Shown here: piece by piece, positions 1 to 8,129 of the stretch
Position numbering within the stretch: the first letter of the stretch is position 1
How the letters are laid out: each line of letters opens with the position of its first letter
Assembly (NCBI GenBank): GCA_029379215.1
Contig: JAQYWO010000057.1
Span: 1 to 34,879, forward strand
Length of the DNA stretch: 34,879 nt
From: Rhizonema sp. PD37
GTDB lineage: Bacteria; Cyanobacteriota; Cyanobacteriia; Cyanobacteriales; Nostocaceae
Direction of reading: 5' to 3'
Translations under genes and position numbers: made by a program
The notes under the pieces: model-generated
The model's input: only the letters and a program-made list of their open reading frames with translations
Told to the model about the DNA's origin: nothing
Databases searched by the model: none

Positions 1-33
1 TTTCATTCATTAGGTATATTGACAAGTATGCAA

Positions 34-1944
34 TTAGCTTAACCTGTCACGGATGGTCCGCAACCATTCGTCAAGTTCTGCTGGTGCTTTTGCTTGTTTG
101 AGGCTTTCCCGTAATTGAGTGCCTTCAAGGACTTCTTTTTGCAACAGTTCATGTGCAGTTTCCTCTAACAAGTCACGATTTTCATGCAGAATACTTAAAG
201 CGATATGATGAGCGTTATCGACTATTTGTTTCATCTCACGATCAATGACTTCAGCCACTTTCGGACTCACTGATCGCCGTGGGTTGCTGTAAACGTCGAG
301 AAACTCCTGTTGAGTTTTCTCAAAAGCAACAGGACCAAGTTCGTCGCTCATGCCATAAAGGGTAACAGCGCGTTCTGCTAAATCAGTCGCTTTCTGAATA
401 TCATCACTGGCACCGGTTGAGACTTTGCCAAAGACAATTTCTTCTGCAGAACGTCCACCTAAGAGGGTAGCAATGCGACCGCGAATTTCGTCTTCTATCA
501 TCAAAAAGCGGTCTTCTTCAGGCATCTGAATTGTGTAGCCTAAGGCTCCCACTCCTCTAGGTACAACAGAGATTTTTTCTACTTTACCCGCTCCTGGCAT
601 TAAAGCACCAATGATAGCGTGACCGACTTCATGATAGGCAACGGTCTTTTTCTCGGTTTCATTAAGTACGCGAGAGCGTTTTTCCAAACCGGCAACGAGG
701 CGTTCAATACCTTCGTTGAAATCAGCCATCATCACCGCTTGCCGATTTTGCCGTGCGGCGAGAAGTGCCGCTTCATTGACAAGGTTTGCTAAATCTGCTC
801 CTGCGAACCCAGGTGTCCTGGTAGCAATTGTTCCCAAGTTCACATCATCCGCCAATTTAACGTTTCTGGCATGGACTTTGAGAATAGCTTCACGACCGAT
901 TTTATCAGGGCGATCAACGACAACTTGGCGGTCAAAGCGACCGGGACGGCGTAATGCTGGGTCGAGAACTTCAGGACGGTTGGTGGCGGCGATAATAATT
1001 ACGCCTGTATTGGCATCAAAACCATCCATCTCCGTCAGTAACTGGTTGAGGGTTTGTTCACGTTCATCGTTACCACCCATCATCGGACCTGCACCGCCGC
1101 GAGACTTGCCAAGTGCGTCTAATTCGTCAATAAATACGATGCAGGGTGCTTGTTGCTTGGCTTGGTCAAATAAGTCACGAACTCGTGCTGCACCTACGCC
1201 AACAAACAGTTCGATAAATTCTGAACCAGAAATGCTGAAGAAGGGAACACCAGATTCACCAGCGATCGCTTTCGCTAGGAGTGTTTTACCCGTTCCGGGA
1301 GATCCTACCAGCAAGACTCCTTTCGGAATTTTCGCTCCTAAACGGGTGTATTTTTCAGCATTTTTGAGAAAGTCAACAATTTCTTCCAGTTCTGCTTTGG
1401 CTTCATCTACACCAGCTACATCAATAAATTTGACACCTGTGCTGCCTTCGGAGTAAATGCGGGCTTTGCTTTTACCTACAGTCAATGCAGCGGGGCCACC
1501 TCCTTGACGATTGAGTAAGACGCCCCAAATCCCAAAGAAAATTAATGGTGGTACAACCCAGCTAAGTAAAGTGCCAATCCAACCATTTTGGTTTGGTGGT
1601 GGTGCGCCAAACTTGACGTTGCGATCGCGCAGGATTTTCGGTAAATCTAGGTCAATTGCAACTGGTGTGGTGGTAAAAACTTGTTCTACAGGTTTGCCGT
1701 CTGGAGTTTGAGTAGTAATCACATACTCAATGCGATCGCTACCCACCAACGCTCGCTCGACTTTACCTGCTTCCACAGCTGCGATAAAGTCACTATAGGG
1801 TACTTGTGGCAATCTTGGTCCGAAAAAGCTGGGAACAATAAAATTAAGAAGTAAAAGAAGAGTCAACAGAATCAAAAAGCTACCACCAAACTGCCGGATT
1901 CTTGGCGGTTTGATTGGACGTTTTTTATTAGTTTCAACAGGCAT
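34..1944 (-). CDS. ftsH: ATP-dependent zinc metalloprotease FtsH
   Basis: Membrane-anchored AAA+ protease that extracts and degrades damaged membrane and soluble proteins; in cyanobacteria the family includes the enzymes of photosystem II repair. The 636-residue protein (ATG at 1944) has a basic N-terminus, a first membrane segment near residues 23-42, a lumenal or periplasmic domain, and a second membrane segment near 122-144. The Walker A motif GSPGTGKT lies at 214-221, Walker B IVFIDELDALG near 269-279, the pore-loop FVG at 247-249, and the second region of homology (ATNRPEVLDPALRRPGRFDR) follows. The zinc site HEVGH is at 438-442 with a downstream SDD near 514 as the third ligand. All catalytic parts are present and the length is normal. 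The frame could open further upstream at a GTG, but the MPVETNKK start fits the family. Which of the several cyanobacterial FtsH paralogues this is cannot be settled by eye. Confidence 0.97.
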   Translation of the reverse strand: MPVETNKKRPIKPPRIRQFGGSFLILLTLLLLLNFIVPSFFGPRLPQVPYSDFIAAVEAGKVERALVGSDRIEYVITTQTPDGKPVEQVFTTTPVAIDLDLPKILRDRNVKFGAPPPNQNGWIGTLLSWVVPPLIFFGIWGVLLNRQGGGPAALTVGKSKARIYSEGSTGVKFIDVAGVDEAKAELEEIVDFLKNAEKYTRLGAKIPKGVLLVGSPGTGKTLLAKAIAGESGVPFFSISGSEFIELFVGVGAARVRDLFDQAKQQAPCIVFIDELDALGKSRGGAGPMMGGNDEREQTLNQLLTEMDGFDANTGVIIIAATNRPEVLDPALRRPGRFDRQVVVDRPDKIGREAILKVHARNVKLADDVNLGTIATRTPGFAGADLANLVNEAALLAARQNRQAVMMADFNEGIERLVAGLEKRSRVLNETEKKTVAYHEVGHAIIGALMPGAGKVEKISVVPRGVGALGYTIQMPEEDRFLMIEDEIRGRIATLLGGRSAEEIVFGKVSTGASDDIQKATDLAERAVTLYGMSDELGPVAFEKTQQEFLDVYSNPRRSVSPKVAEVIDREMKQIVDNAHHIALSILHENRDLLEETAHELLQKEVLEGTQLRESLKQAKAPAELDEWLRTIRDRLS

Positions 1945-2282
1945 GATAATTCTTTCTACTTTGAACTTATTCTCTTTTATTCCCAATAAGACTATTGTAT
2001 AAACCACCTAATAGAGCCTACTTTCGTGCCTACCCCACAAAAAAATGTGTATTGCCGTACTTGTATTAACAATCTACAACCGAATACTTTTTGTATAATC
2101 TGGGTTAGAGATTATATCACGATTAAATAGATATGACAATTTTCATATAAGAATACTTGCGACTAAAACTACTGCAAGTTTTAACATTAATTAAGCCAAA
2201 GAAAAGTATGACGTCAATTACAAATATTACAAAACTATCCAGACAAAAACCCTAACAAAGGAGTCTTCAGGAGATATTTAAA
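1945..2282. other. Intergenic region between divergent ftsH and a small membrane-protein gene
   Basis: About 340 bp, AT-rich, without a coding frame that looks real. It must hold the divergent promoters. A TATAAT hexamer on the plus strand at 2094-2099 could be a -10 element for the downstream small gene, but no matching -35 is seen at the right distance. No hairpin or known riboswitch was recognised. Confidence 0.5.
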
Positions 2283-2477
2283 ATGGAAAATCAGATTGGA
2301 TTTGTTCTGAAAGTATTTTTGTTCTCTGCTCTTATTTCATTCTTAATTAAGTACACTGGGCCAAACCTGTCTATTTCAGCAACCGCGACGAATGCTCTGA
2401 TAATAATTTTGTTGCCAACTATAGTCTTGGGCAGTGTTTTACTGTATAAAAAGTTAAATGACAATTCCGCACACTAA
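2283..2477 (+). CDS. Small two-helix membrane protein, unknown function
   Basis: A 64-residue protein with two hydrophobic segments, about residues 6-22 and 38-54, separated by a short polar loop (KYTGPNLS) and ending in a lysine-bearing hydrophilic tail. The start is well supported: a strong Shine-Dalgarno sequence (CAGGAGAT) ends about seven bases upstream of the ATG. It resembles the many short uncharacterised membrane proteins of cyanobacteria; no function can be named. It is divergent from ftsH and separated from the next plus-strand gene by about 500 bp, so it is probably transcribed alone. Confidence 0.75.
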   Translation: MENQIGFVLKVFLFSALISFLIKYTGPNLSISATATNALIIILLPTIVLGSVLLYKKLNDNSAH

Positions 2478-3006
2478 CCTTCACTCATACAGTGTGAGCT
2501 TCTTAACTTATTAGCAGCACTAAAAGTCTCTAGAATTGCTTATTGCTTGTTATTCGAGCTTTTTTAATTTTTAATTCCGCGCCCCTTTTACTAGGCGGAA
2601 GTTACGAAAATCAGCTAACCTGCATTAAGAGAAAATAGCCGCTCACCAAGAGCTGGGAGTCAGAGATTGAGTTTAGTTGACATCTCCCTTTGCCTTTAGG
2701 CATAGGGGATTCTGAAGAGTTTTAGCCGTATCTCTTTAGTATCCGACTGTCGAGCGACTGGTACTCAGAAGCATCAAATAGATCTAATTGAATACTAGCT
2801 ACCCCATAGGGCCGTATCTGTGTTCGGAAGTCAAAACTCGACACAATATTACCATCACGCCATCTTCATGGCTAAAATTAAATATTGAAGCAAAAAAACA
2901 ATGCAAAAGTGTCAGTGAATTGATAGAATCTTGGGCGCGGATGTTTGACGGGGACTGAAGTCCCCTACGAGCTTACCCCATACATAAATACAGGGGCTTG
3001 CGCTCT
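2478..3006. other. Intergenic region with several inverted repeats, no gene seen
   Basis: About 530 bp without a convincing gene. A nested hairpin can be drawn around 2688-2712 (ATCTCCC / GCCT..AGGC / GGGGAT). A short GTCG-AG-CGAC stem sits near 2750, and a perfect GGGGACT-GA-AGTCCCC palindrome is at 2950-2965. The composition differs from the AT-rich flanks, which suggests one or more small dispersed repeats or the remains of a mobile-element end. No transposase fragment was recognised. Confidence 0.4.
2950..2965. repeat. Perfect palindrome of a dispersed cyanobacterial repeat
   Basis: GGGGACTGAAGTCCCC forms a 7-bp stem with a 2-base loop, preceded by GCGGATGTTTGAC and followed by TACGAG. 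From memory, this type of sequence recurs in intergenic DNA of filamentous cyanobacteria; it is seen once here. It lies about 40 bp upstream of the permease start and could be in its 5' leader. Confidence 0.5.
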
Positions 3007-4146
3007 ATGATTTTTGGTCAATCAATCGGTTTAATCGTCATCATTCTTTCCATGTACATCCTGTGGCAAATTCGGGAAGTACTTTTACTGATATTTGCTG
3101 CAGTTGTCTTAGCCACGACTTTAAATCGTTTGGCTCGACAGTTCCAACGTTTGGGTTTGAAACGCGGATTAGCCATTATCCTGTCGGTACTCGTATTTAT
3201 AGCACTTATAGTGGGTTTTTTCTGGCTGATTGTTCCGCCTTTTGCCGCTCAGTCCCAAGAACTCACTTATCGCGTTCCCAAAGGGTTAGAGCGCTTGAAT
3301 GGTTGGCTTGATCAGTTAGAAGCTCGTATCCCTTCTCAGCTTGCTCCCTATGTACCCGATATCAATAGCCTCAGCAAACAAGCGCAACCTTTAATTAATC
3401 GTGCTGTTGGCACATCTTTTGCCTTTTTCTCCAGTTCCTTAGAAGTTTTCCTCAAAATTCTGCTGGTATTGGTTTGGACGGGGATGTTACTAACTGACCC
3501 CCAGAGTTATCGTCAGGTATTTATACGTCTATTTCCCTCCTTTTATCGACGCCGGGTGGATGGAATATTAAATCAATGCGAGGTGTCATTGGAGGGATGG
3601 ATTACAGGTGCTCTGATTGCAATGGGTTTTGTGGGAACGATGAGTTTAGTCGGGTTGTCAGTTTTGCAAGTTCAATCAGCATTGGCTTTAGGGGTTTTGG
3701 CGGGATTTATGAACTTGATTCCCAACGTCGGGCCGACAATTAGCGTTATACCAGCAATGGCGATCGCACTTTTGGATGCTCCTTGGAAATCTCTTGCTGT
3801 TTTCGCACTTTACTTTGTCATTCAACAGACTGAAGGAAATCTGGTTACACCAGTTGTCATGGCGCATCAAGTCTCACTCCTCCCGGCTATCTCCTTAATC
3901 GCTCAGTTATTTTTCTTCACCTTCTTTGGTTTTCTGGGATTGCTCTTAGCTCTCCCCTTGACTGTTGTAGCTAAGATTTGGTTGCAAGAAGTCTTGATTA
4001 AAGATGTTTTGGATCAATGGGATAATCATTCAAAAATACAGAATGAATTGATTGTCGTTTCGGAGTCACAACCAGAATCTGTGGACAATTCAGCAATTGG
4101 TGAGCAGGAAACCACGGATGATGTTGTTGTGAGAAATAATGATTAA
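3007..4146 (+). CDS. AI-2E family transporter (PerM/TqsA/UPF0118-type permease)
   Basis: An integral membrane protein of 379 residues with about eight hydrophobic segments in the usual arrangement: two at the N-terminus, one near residues 55-80, a long soluble stretch, then five more. The family signature is visible in the motif GFMNLIPNVGPTISVIPA and in the C-terminal LLLALPLTVVAK. Members have been linked to AI-2 export, to Na+/H+ antiport and to general permease roles; the substrate here cannot be read from sequence. The frame opens at a TTG at 2998, but the ATG at 3007 has an AGGGG eleven bases upstream and is preferred. The hydrophilic acidic tail of about 45 residues after the last helix is probably cytoplasmic. 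No partner gene is adjacent. Confidence 0.9.
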   Translation: MIFGQSIGLIVIILSMYILWQIREVLLLIFAAVVLATTLNRLARQFQRLGLKRGLAIILSVLVFIALIVGFFWLIVPPFAAQSQELTYRVPKGLERLNGWLDQLEARIPSQLAPYVPDINSLSKQAQPLINRAVGTSFAFFSSSLEVFLKILLVLVWTGMLLTDPQSYRQVFIRLFPSFYRRRVDGILNQCEVSLEGWITGALIAMGFVGTMSLVGLSVLQVQSALALGVLAGFMNLIPNVGPTISVIPAMAIALLDAPWKSLAVFALYFVIQQTEGNLVTPVVMAHQVSLLPAISLIAQLFFFTFFGFLGLLLALPLTVVAKIWLQEVLIKDVLDQWDNHSKIQNELIVVSESQPESVDNSAIGEQETTDDVVVRNND

Positions 4147-4347
4147 GTAAGTTGATGTGAGTAAAGATAAATTTTTCTTATATTTGTTAACCATTTGTGT
4201 GTCGTGGGTTTAATCTCATCACTTGTCATTACAAACGAACAATCTTGTCAAACCCGGACGTACTAGGTTTCACAGCAAACCAAAATTTCTTGACATATTT
4301 AGGTTTGATTGGCTCAACCCACTTAATTTAATGATTGAAGATTTATT

Positions 4348-5517
4348 ATGCGTACAATTGCGGAAATCAATGAAAAAATAAGTAGTAAACGTGCGGTGGT
4401 ATTAACTGCTGAAGAGTTAAAAGCACGAGTTGCAGAAAATGGTGTAAGTAAAACTGCTAAGGAAGTTGATATTGTCACCACGGGTACTTTTGAGCCGATG
4501 GAATCAAGTGGTGCAATGATTAACCTGGGGCATACTGACCCACCGATTAAAATTCGTCGCTGTTTGTTGGATGGTGTGCCGACATACTCTGGTTTTGGAG
4601 CAGTAGACTTATACTTAGGCGCTAGTTGTGCAATGGAAGAAACGGACGGGGAAGAAGTTCGGGAACGTGGTGGTGGTCATGTGATTGAAGATTTGATAGC
4701 AGGCAAACCTGTACAAGTAAAAGCGCAAGGACAAGTTACAGATTGTTACCCAAGAGCAACTTTTGAAACAACAATTACTCGTGAAACCATCAATCAATTT
4801 TATTTGTTCAATCCGCGCAATCTATATCAAAATTTTATAGTGGGAGTGAATGGAGGCGATCGCCAGCTATTTACATACCTTGGTCCGTTACAACCTCGTT
4901 TGGGTAATGCTGTTTACTCAAACCCTGGTGCCATGTCTCCTTTACTGAACGACCCCGATTTGCAACTCGTTGGCATTGGGACACGGATATTCTTGGGTGG
5001 AGGTATAGGCTATGTATCATGGGAAGGCACGCAGCACTTTCCGTTACAAAAACGTCTACCAAATCGTACACCTGTTGGTCCAGCAGCGACTTTAGCTTTA
5101 ATTGGTGATGCGAAGCAAATGGATGCTCGTTGGGTACGTGGTTGTTACTTTAAAAATTATGGTCCTTCAATAATGTTAGGAGTCGGCGTACCACTCCCGG
5201 TATTAAATGAAGAAGTAGTCGCCAGATGTGCAGTTTCTGACAAAGACTTAGTAGCGCCAATAGTTGACTTTTCCATTCCCCGACGTGTCCGTCCTACCTT
5301 TGGTTTAGTGAGTTACGCCCAACTTAAATCTGGGCGTATCACTATTGAGGGCAAAACAGTACGTGTCGCACCTCTTGCAAGTATGTTTCTCTCTCGGCAA
5401 GTTGCTCTTGAGTTAAAACAGTGGATTGAGGCAGGTGACTTTACCTTAACTGAGCCTGTTGCACAACTTCCCACAGAGCGGTCTTTTCTTCCTCAAGATC
5501 GCTGGACGGAATTTTGA
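4348..5517 (+). CDS. Homocysteine biosynthesis protein (DUF39, HcyBio), CBS-less form
   Basis: Belongs to the DUF39/HcyBio family, whose archaeal member MA1821 takes part in converting aspartate semialdehyde and sulfide to homocysteine. The N-terminal part has the typical series GTFEPMESSGAMINLGH, then RRCLLDGVPTYSGFGAVDLY, and later a glycine-rich IFLGGGIGYVSWEGTQH. Cysteines at 72, 94, 133 and 266 are candidates for sulfur-carrying residues; matching them to the archaeal catalytic cysteines needs an alignment. At 389 residues it lacks the C-terminal CBS domains of the methanogen protein, as I recall for other cyanobacterial members, and no ferredoxin-like partner gene is next to it. The ATG at 4348 has only a weak GAAG ribosome site. 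It converges on the minus-strand gene ending at 5560. Function in this organism is inferred from the family. Confidence 0.88.
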   Translation: MRTIAEINEKISSKRAVVLTAEELKARVAENGVSKTAKEVDIVTTGTFEPMESSGAMINLGHTDPPIKIRRCLLDGVPTYSGFGAVDLYLGASCAMEETDGEEVRERGGGHVIEDLIAGKPVQVKAQGQVTDCYPRATFETTITRETINQFYLFNPRNLYQNFIVGVNGGDRQLFTYLGPLQPRLGNAVYSNPGAMSPLLNDPDLQLVGIGTRIFLGGGIGYVSWEGTQHFPLQKRLPNRTPVGPAATLALIGDAKQMDARWVRGCYFKNYGPSIMLGVGVPLPVLNEEVVARCAVSDKDLVAPIVDFSIPRRVRPTFGLVSYAQLKSGRITIEGKTVRVAPLASMFLSRQVALELKQWIEAGDFTLTEPVAQLPTERSFLPQDRWTEF

Positions 5518-5559
5518 TACTAATTCCTTCCTCTTGAGTAGAAAAAACAGTACTCAGCA

Positions 5560-6558
5560 CTAATCATGGGGTGGCTTTTGGCGCTTGACGGGTTTAGGCG
5601 TCGGTTCTTTCGGTATAGGTCGTGGTGCGGATGAGGAATCGCCTGTTTTGCGGATGGGTCGTGGTGTTTCTCCACTTCTTCTGGGAGGAAATGGTTTTCG
5701 ACCAGTAGGAGGACGACGCCCTCCCAGTCCTCCTTTTCTCTGAAATGGTCTATGTTTTTTGGGTAAGTCGGCGATCGCCTCACCCCGTTGGATCAGCAAT
5801 TCATCAGCTTCCCGGTGGACTTGAAAGTCCCAGAATTTCCCGACTGCTTTAATATCCAACTTACCTTTAAGTTTTAACTTAAAGTATTTGGGTTTATCTG
5901 ATTCTTTGCGAGCTGCCTGCTTGATTTTGACAACCAAGTTCTCAGACTCAAAAGATTGGTAAACAACTTCGCCACGAACAGAAAAACCTCCATCCGGAAT
6001 GTCTGATGAGGGTGTCAGAGCATCTGATGAACTATTGTGATCAGATATTTCTAACTCTTGTTCTTCTGAAGCCAAATTTTGTTCGTCTTCAGCTGTTTGT
6101 TTAGCCAAGTTTTCTGGCTCCCAAACTCCCACAATTTGGATGTGTAGTTTGTCATTTTCCTGCCGAGTTCGTGGATAAACAACCCACAGATGTTCTTTTT
6201 CTAAATCCAAATGATTCTTAACTAAACTCATAATCCGACCTAAGAGGACGGCGTCAAGTTGTACACCATCTGGGGTCAGGATTTCACCTTGTGTAAATTG
6301 TTCGCTACTGGCAATATAGCGACCTCGGATTAAACCGATCGCACGGTACTGCATTGGTTCACTGGGAGGCGGAATCGGTTGCTGCCGATTTGCGAAGTTC
6401 TCATCAGTGGCAGTTTCGCTTGGGGTAACGGGCGAATTCTCTTTTTCAGAGGTAGAGGCTGAGATCTGCACATCAGCAGTAGCCTCTGTACTAGTTTGAG
6501 CCTCTTTTGAGGCAGAATGATTAGACGATTCAGACGACGGCATTAAGTCGGAATTCAT
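5560..6558 (-). CDS. Conserved cyanobacterial-type protein with basic proline/arginine-rich tail, unknown function
   Basis: The 332-residue product starts at an ATG with an excellent ribosome site (AAGGAG five bases upstream); the longer frame to 6714 is not needed. Residues 1-68 are low-complexity Ser/Thr/Glu-rich and probably disordered. Residues 69-148 form a compact block beginning PMQYRAIGLIRGRY, with VWEPE at its end. An acidic linker (about 149-190) follows, then a second block (191-262) containing RGEVVYQSF and KYFKLKLKGKLD. From 268 on the tail is rich in Pro, Arg, Lys and Gly, which is a common pattern of nucleic-acid or ribosome-associated proteins. The two blocks are of a size compatible with small beta-barrels, but that is a guess. 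I do not recognise a named family. The gene converges on the DUF39 gene with a 42-bp gap. Confidence 0.75.
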   Translation of the reverse strand: MNSDLMPSSESSNHSASKEAQTSTEATADVQISASTSEKENSPVTPSETATDENFANRQQPIPPPSEPMQYRAIGLIRGRYIASSEQFTQGEILTPDGVQLDAVLLGRIMSLVKNHLDLEKEHLWVVYPRTRQENDKLHIQIVGVWEPENLAKQTAEDEQNLASEEQELEISDHNSSSDALTPSSDIPDGGFSVRGEVVYQSFESENLVVKIKQAARKESDKPKYFKLKLKGKLDIKAVGKFWDFQVHREADELLIQRGEAIADLPKKHRPFQRKGGLGGRRPPTGRKPFPPRRSGETPRPIRKTGDSSSAPRPIPKEPTPKPVKRQKPPHD

Positions 6559-7205
6559 AGAAACTCCTTGCGGCGGAGACACATCCCATTGTGGGATTTT
6601 ACGAACGCAACTGGAAAGAGCGTTTGTGCGAAAGAGTGAAAGTATATTTCCTTTCAATCCAGTCATCCCACATCGCCCAGCGTAAACTAAATATACAAAA
6701 TTTCGCATATACACATTAAATGTGTAATTTAGCGCCTTTGCACTAGTTTCGGAAGCATACCATAGCTACAATTCAAACAGTTCCTCCTAAAGTCATCACT
6801 TATTTGCAGCAAAACAATTGCCATTTGTTATAAAATTCACAAACAATTGACAGGATTCCGCAAACTTTTTCAAAATTTTAGCTTTATTAAGAAGGAGTAG
6901 GGGCGGGTTTTACAAGATATCGTGTTTACTCACGAGTTATCTAAGTTAAACCCGCCCGTACAGGAGAGGCGGGTTTTACAAGATATCGTGTTTACTCACG
7001 AGTTATCTAAGTTAAACCCGCCCGTACAGGAGAGGCTGAGTTAGAATGACCTGAAGATCACGCAGAGGGAATGTCAAAAAGCAAAAATTTTACGACTCTC
7101 TCACGTCGAAATCACGCGGAGTTATCCTGTAAGCCTGCTGGCTCCTCCTGACTCCTAAGTTCTTCCTTGGTAAAAGACAATGTTATTAGAGTTAAGGAAA
7201 GTCTT
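6559..7205. other. Divergent intergenic region carrying a tandem palindromic repeat
   Basis: About 650 bp between the divergent gene at 5560-6558 and the TPR gene. The first 300 bp are AT-rich with no gene seen. Positions 6902-7033 hold a tandem 66-bp palindromic repeat, described separately. The last 130 bp before the TPR gene contain short pyrimidine-rich direct repeats (CTCCTCCTGACTCCT) and no clear promoter. Confidence 0.6.
6902..7033. repeat. Two tandem copies of a 66-bp palindromic repeat
   Basis: Two copies with period 66 (6902-6967 and 6968-7033) appear identical. Each unit begins GGCGGGTTTTAC and ends AAACCCGCCCGTAC. The outer arms pair as GGCGGGTTT with AAACCCGCC, and an inner stem pairs TCGTG with CACGA around TTTACT, so each unit can fold into a long cruciform or RNA hairpin. 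A related single unit in inverted orientation lies just after the downstream TPR gene at 8036-8098. This looks like a REP-like or MITE-like intergenic element. Confidence 0.85.
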
Positions 7206-8030
7206 GTGTATCAAACGCGCAATCGGTGGGTAGTTCAAGTCGTGATGGTGCTGGCAGTTATTGGTTTTATCGGAATTTCGATCGCTCCTCTAATAGGTGC
7301 ATACAATAAACCAACTCCAGAGAAAAAATTAACACAGGAATCAAAACTGGAAGACGAAGCACGAGGTTTAGATCTGGTTTTGCAGCGAGAACCAAATAAT
7401 CAAGCTGCCCTCAAAAGTCTGTTAGAAGCAAGGTTGCTACTATACAGGCAAGGGAAAGCTAACATCAAGGAAGTCATTGAACCTTTAGAAAAGCTTGCTA
7501 AACTAAACCCAGAAAAGACGGAATACACGGTACTCCTTGCCCAAGCAAAGTTGGGTGCTGGTGATAAGGAAGGTGCTGCTGCTGCTTACCGCTCGATTCT
7601 ACAAACAAAACCAGGGGACATCAAGGCTCTGCAAGGAATGGTCGCTCTTCTGCTCAATCAAAAACGTCCCGAAGCAGCAATAGGCTTATTGCAGGAGACT
7701 CTTTCTACCACCGCGCCTAAAGCAAATAAGATTCAGCCGGGAAGTGTAGATACAACGGCAGTACAAGTGATGCTGGGCAATGTTTATACCTCTCAAAAAC
7801 GCAACGCTCAAGCAATTGAAGTTTATGACGAGGCAATGACGAAAGATCCACAGGATTTTCGTCCCGTCTTAGCGAAGGCTATGCTTCTGAAGACACAGGG
7901 CAAAATTGATGAAGCAAAACCTTTGTTTACTAAAGCTACAGCTTTAGCACCAGCTAATTACAAAGACCAAATCAACCAACTCTCAGCCGGAGCGCCCACT
8001 CCAACTCCGAATACGACTCCTAAACAATAA
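7206..8030 (+). CDS. Membrane-anchored tetratricopeptide-repeat (TPR) protein
   Basis: A protein with one N-terminal membrane segment (WVVQVVMVLAVIGFIGI and beyond, within the first 35 residues), a charged linker and four to five TPR motifs filling the rest. Typical TPR positions can be read in units ending ...LEKLAKLNPEK, ...YRSILQTKPGD, ...YDEAMTKDPQD and ...FTKATALAPAN. It ends in a short Pro/Thr tail. TPR proteins of this build usually act as scaffolds on the cytoplasmic or lumenal membrane face; the partner cannot be inferred. The GTG at 7206 has an AAGGAAA ribosome site eight bases upstream and gives 274 residues; an upstream TTG at 7167 would add 13 and cannot be excluded. The gene is flanked by palindromic repeats on both sides. 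Confidence 0.85.
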   Translation: MYQTRNRWVVQVVMVLAVIGFIGISIAPLIGAYNKPTPEKKLTQESKLEDEARGLDLVLQREPNNQAALKSLLEARLLLYRQGKANIKEVIEPLEKLAKLNPEKTEYTVLLAQAKLGAGDKEGAAAAYRSILQTKPGDIKALQGMVALLLNQKRPEAAIGLLQETLSTTAPKANKIQPGSVDTTAVQVMLGNVYTSQKRNAQAIEVYDEAMTKDPQDFRPVLAKAMLLKTQGKIDEAKPLFTKATALAPANYKDQINQLSAGAPTPTPNTTPKQ

Positions 8031-8035
8031 AGAAG

Positions 8036-8098
8036 TGGGGCGGGTTTAATGAGAGAGGAAGGAGTGAGTAAACGTCACCTCAAGTTAAACCCGCCCCT
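8036..8098. repeat. Single inverted relative of the 66-bp palindromic repeat
   Basis: Begins GGGGCGGGTTTAA and ends GTTAAACCCGCCCC, giving an 11-bp or longer perfect outer stem. The core GTGAGTAAACG matches the reverse complement of the core of the 6902-7033 unit, so it is the same family in opposite orientation. It begins six bases after the TPR stop codon and could double as a transcription terminator for that gene and for the convergent sdhA. Confidence 0.75.
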
Positions 8099-8129
8099 AC
8101 AAGAACCACCAACTAACAACTGACAAAAC

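Noticed and set aside
716..1456. Long plus-strand frame opposite ftsH
   Set aside because: It is the antisense shadow of a fully conserved ftsH; the translation has no recognisable domain.
6902..7033. Tandem repeats considered as a CRISPR array
   Set aside because: Only two copies, contiguous, each a whole 66-bp palindrome with no variable spacers; no cas genes nearby.
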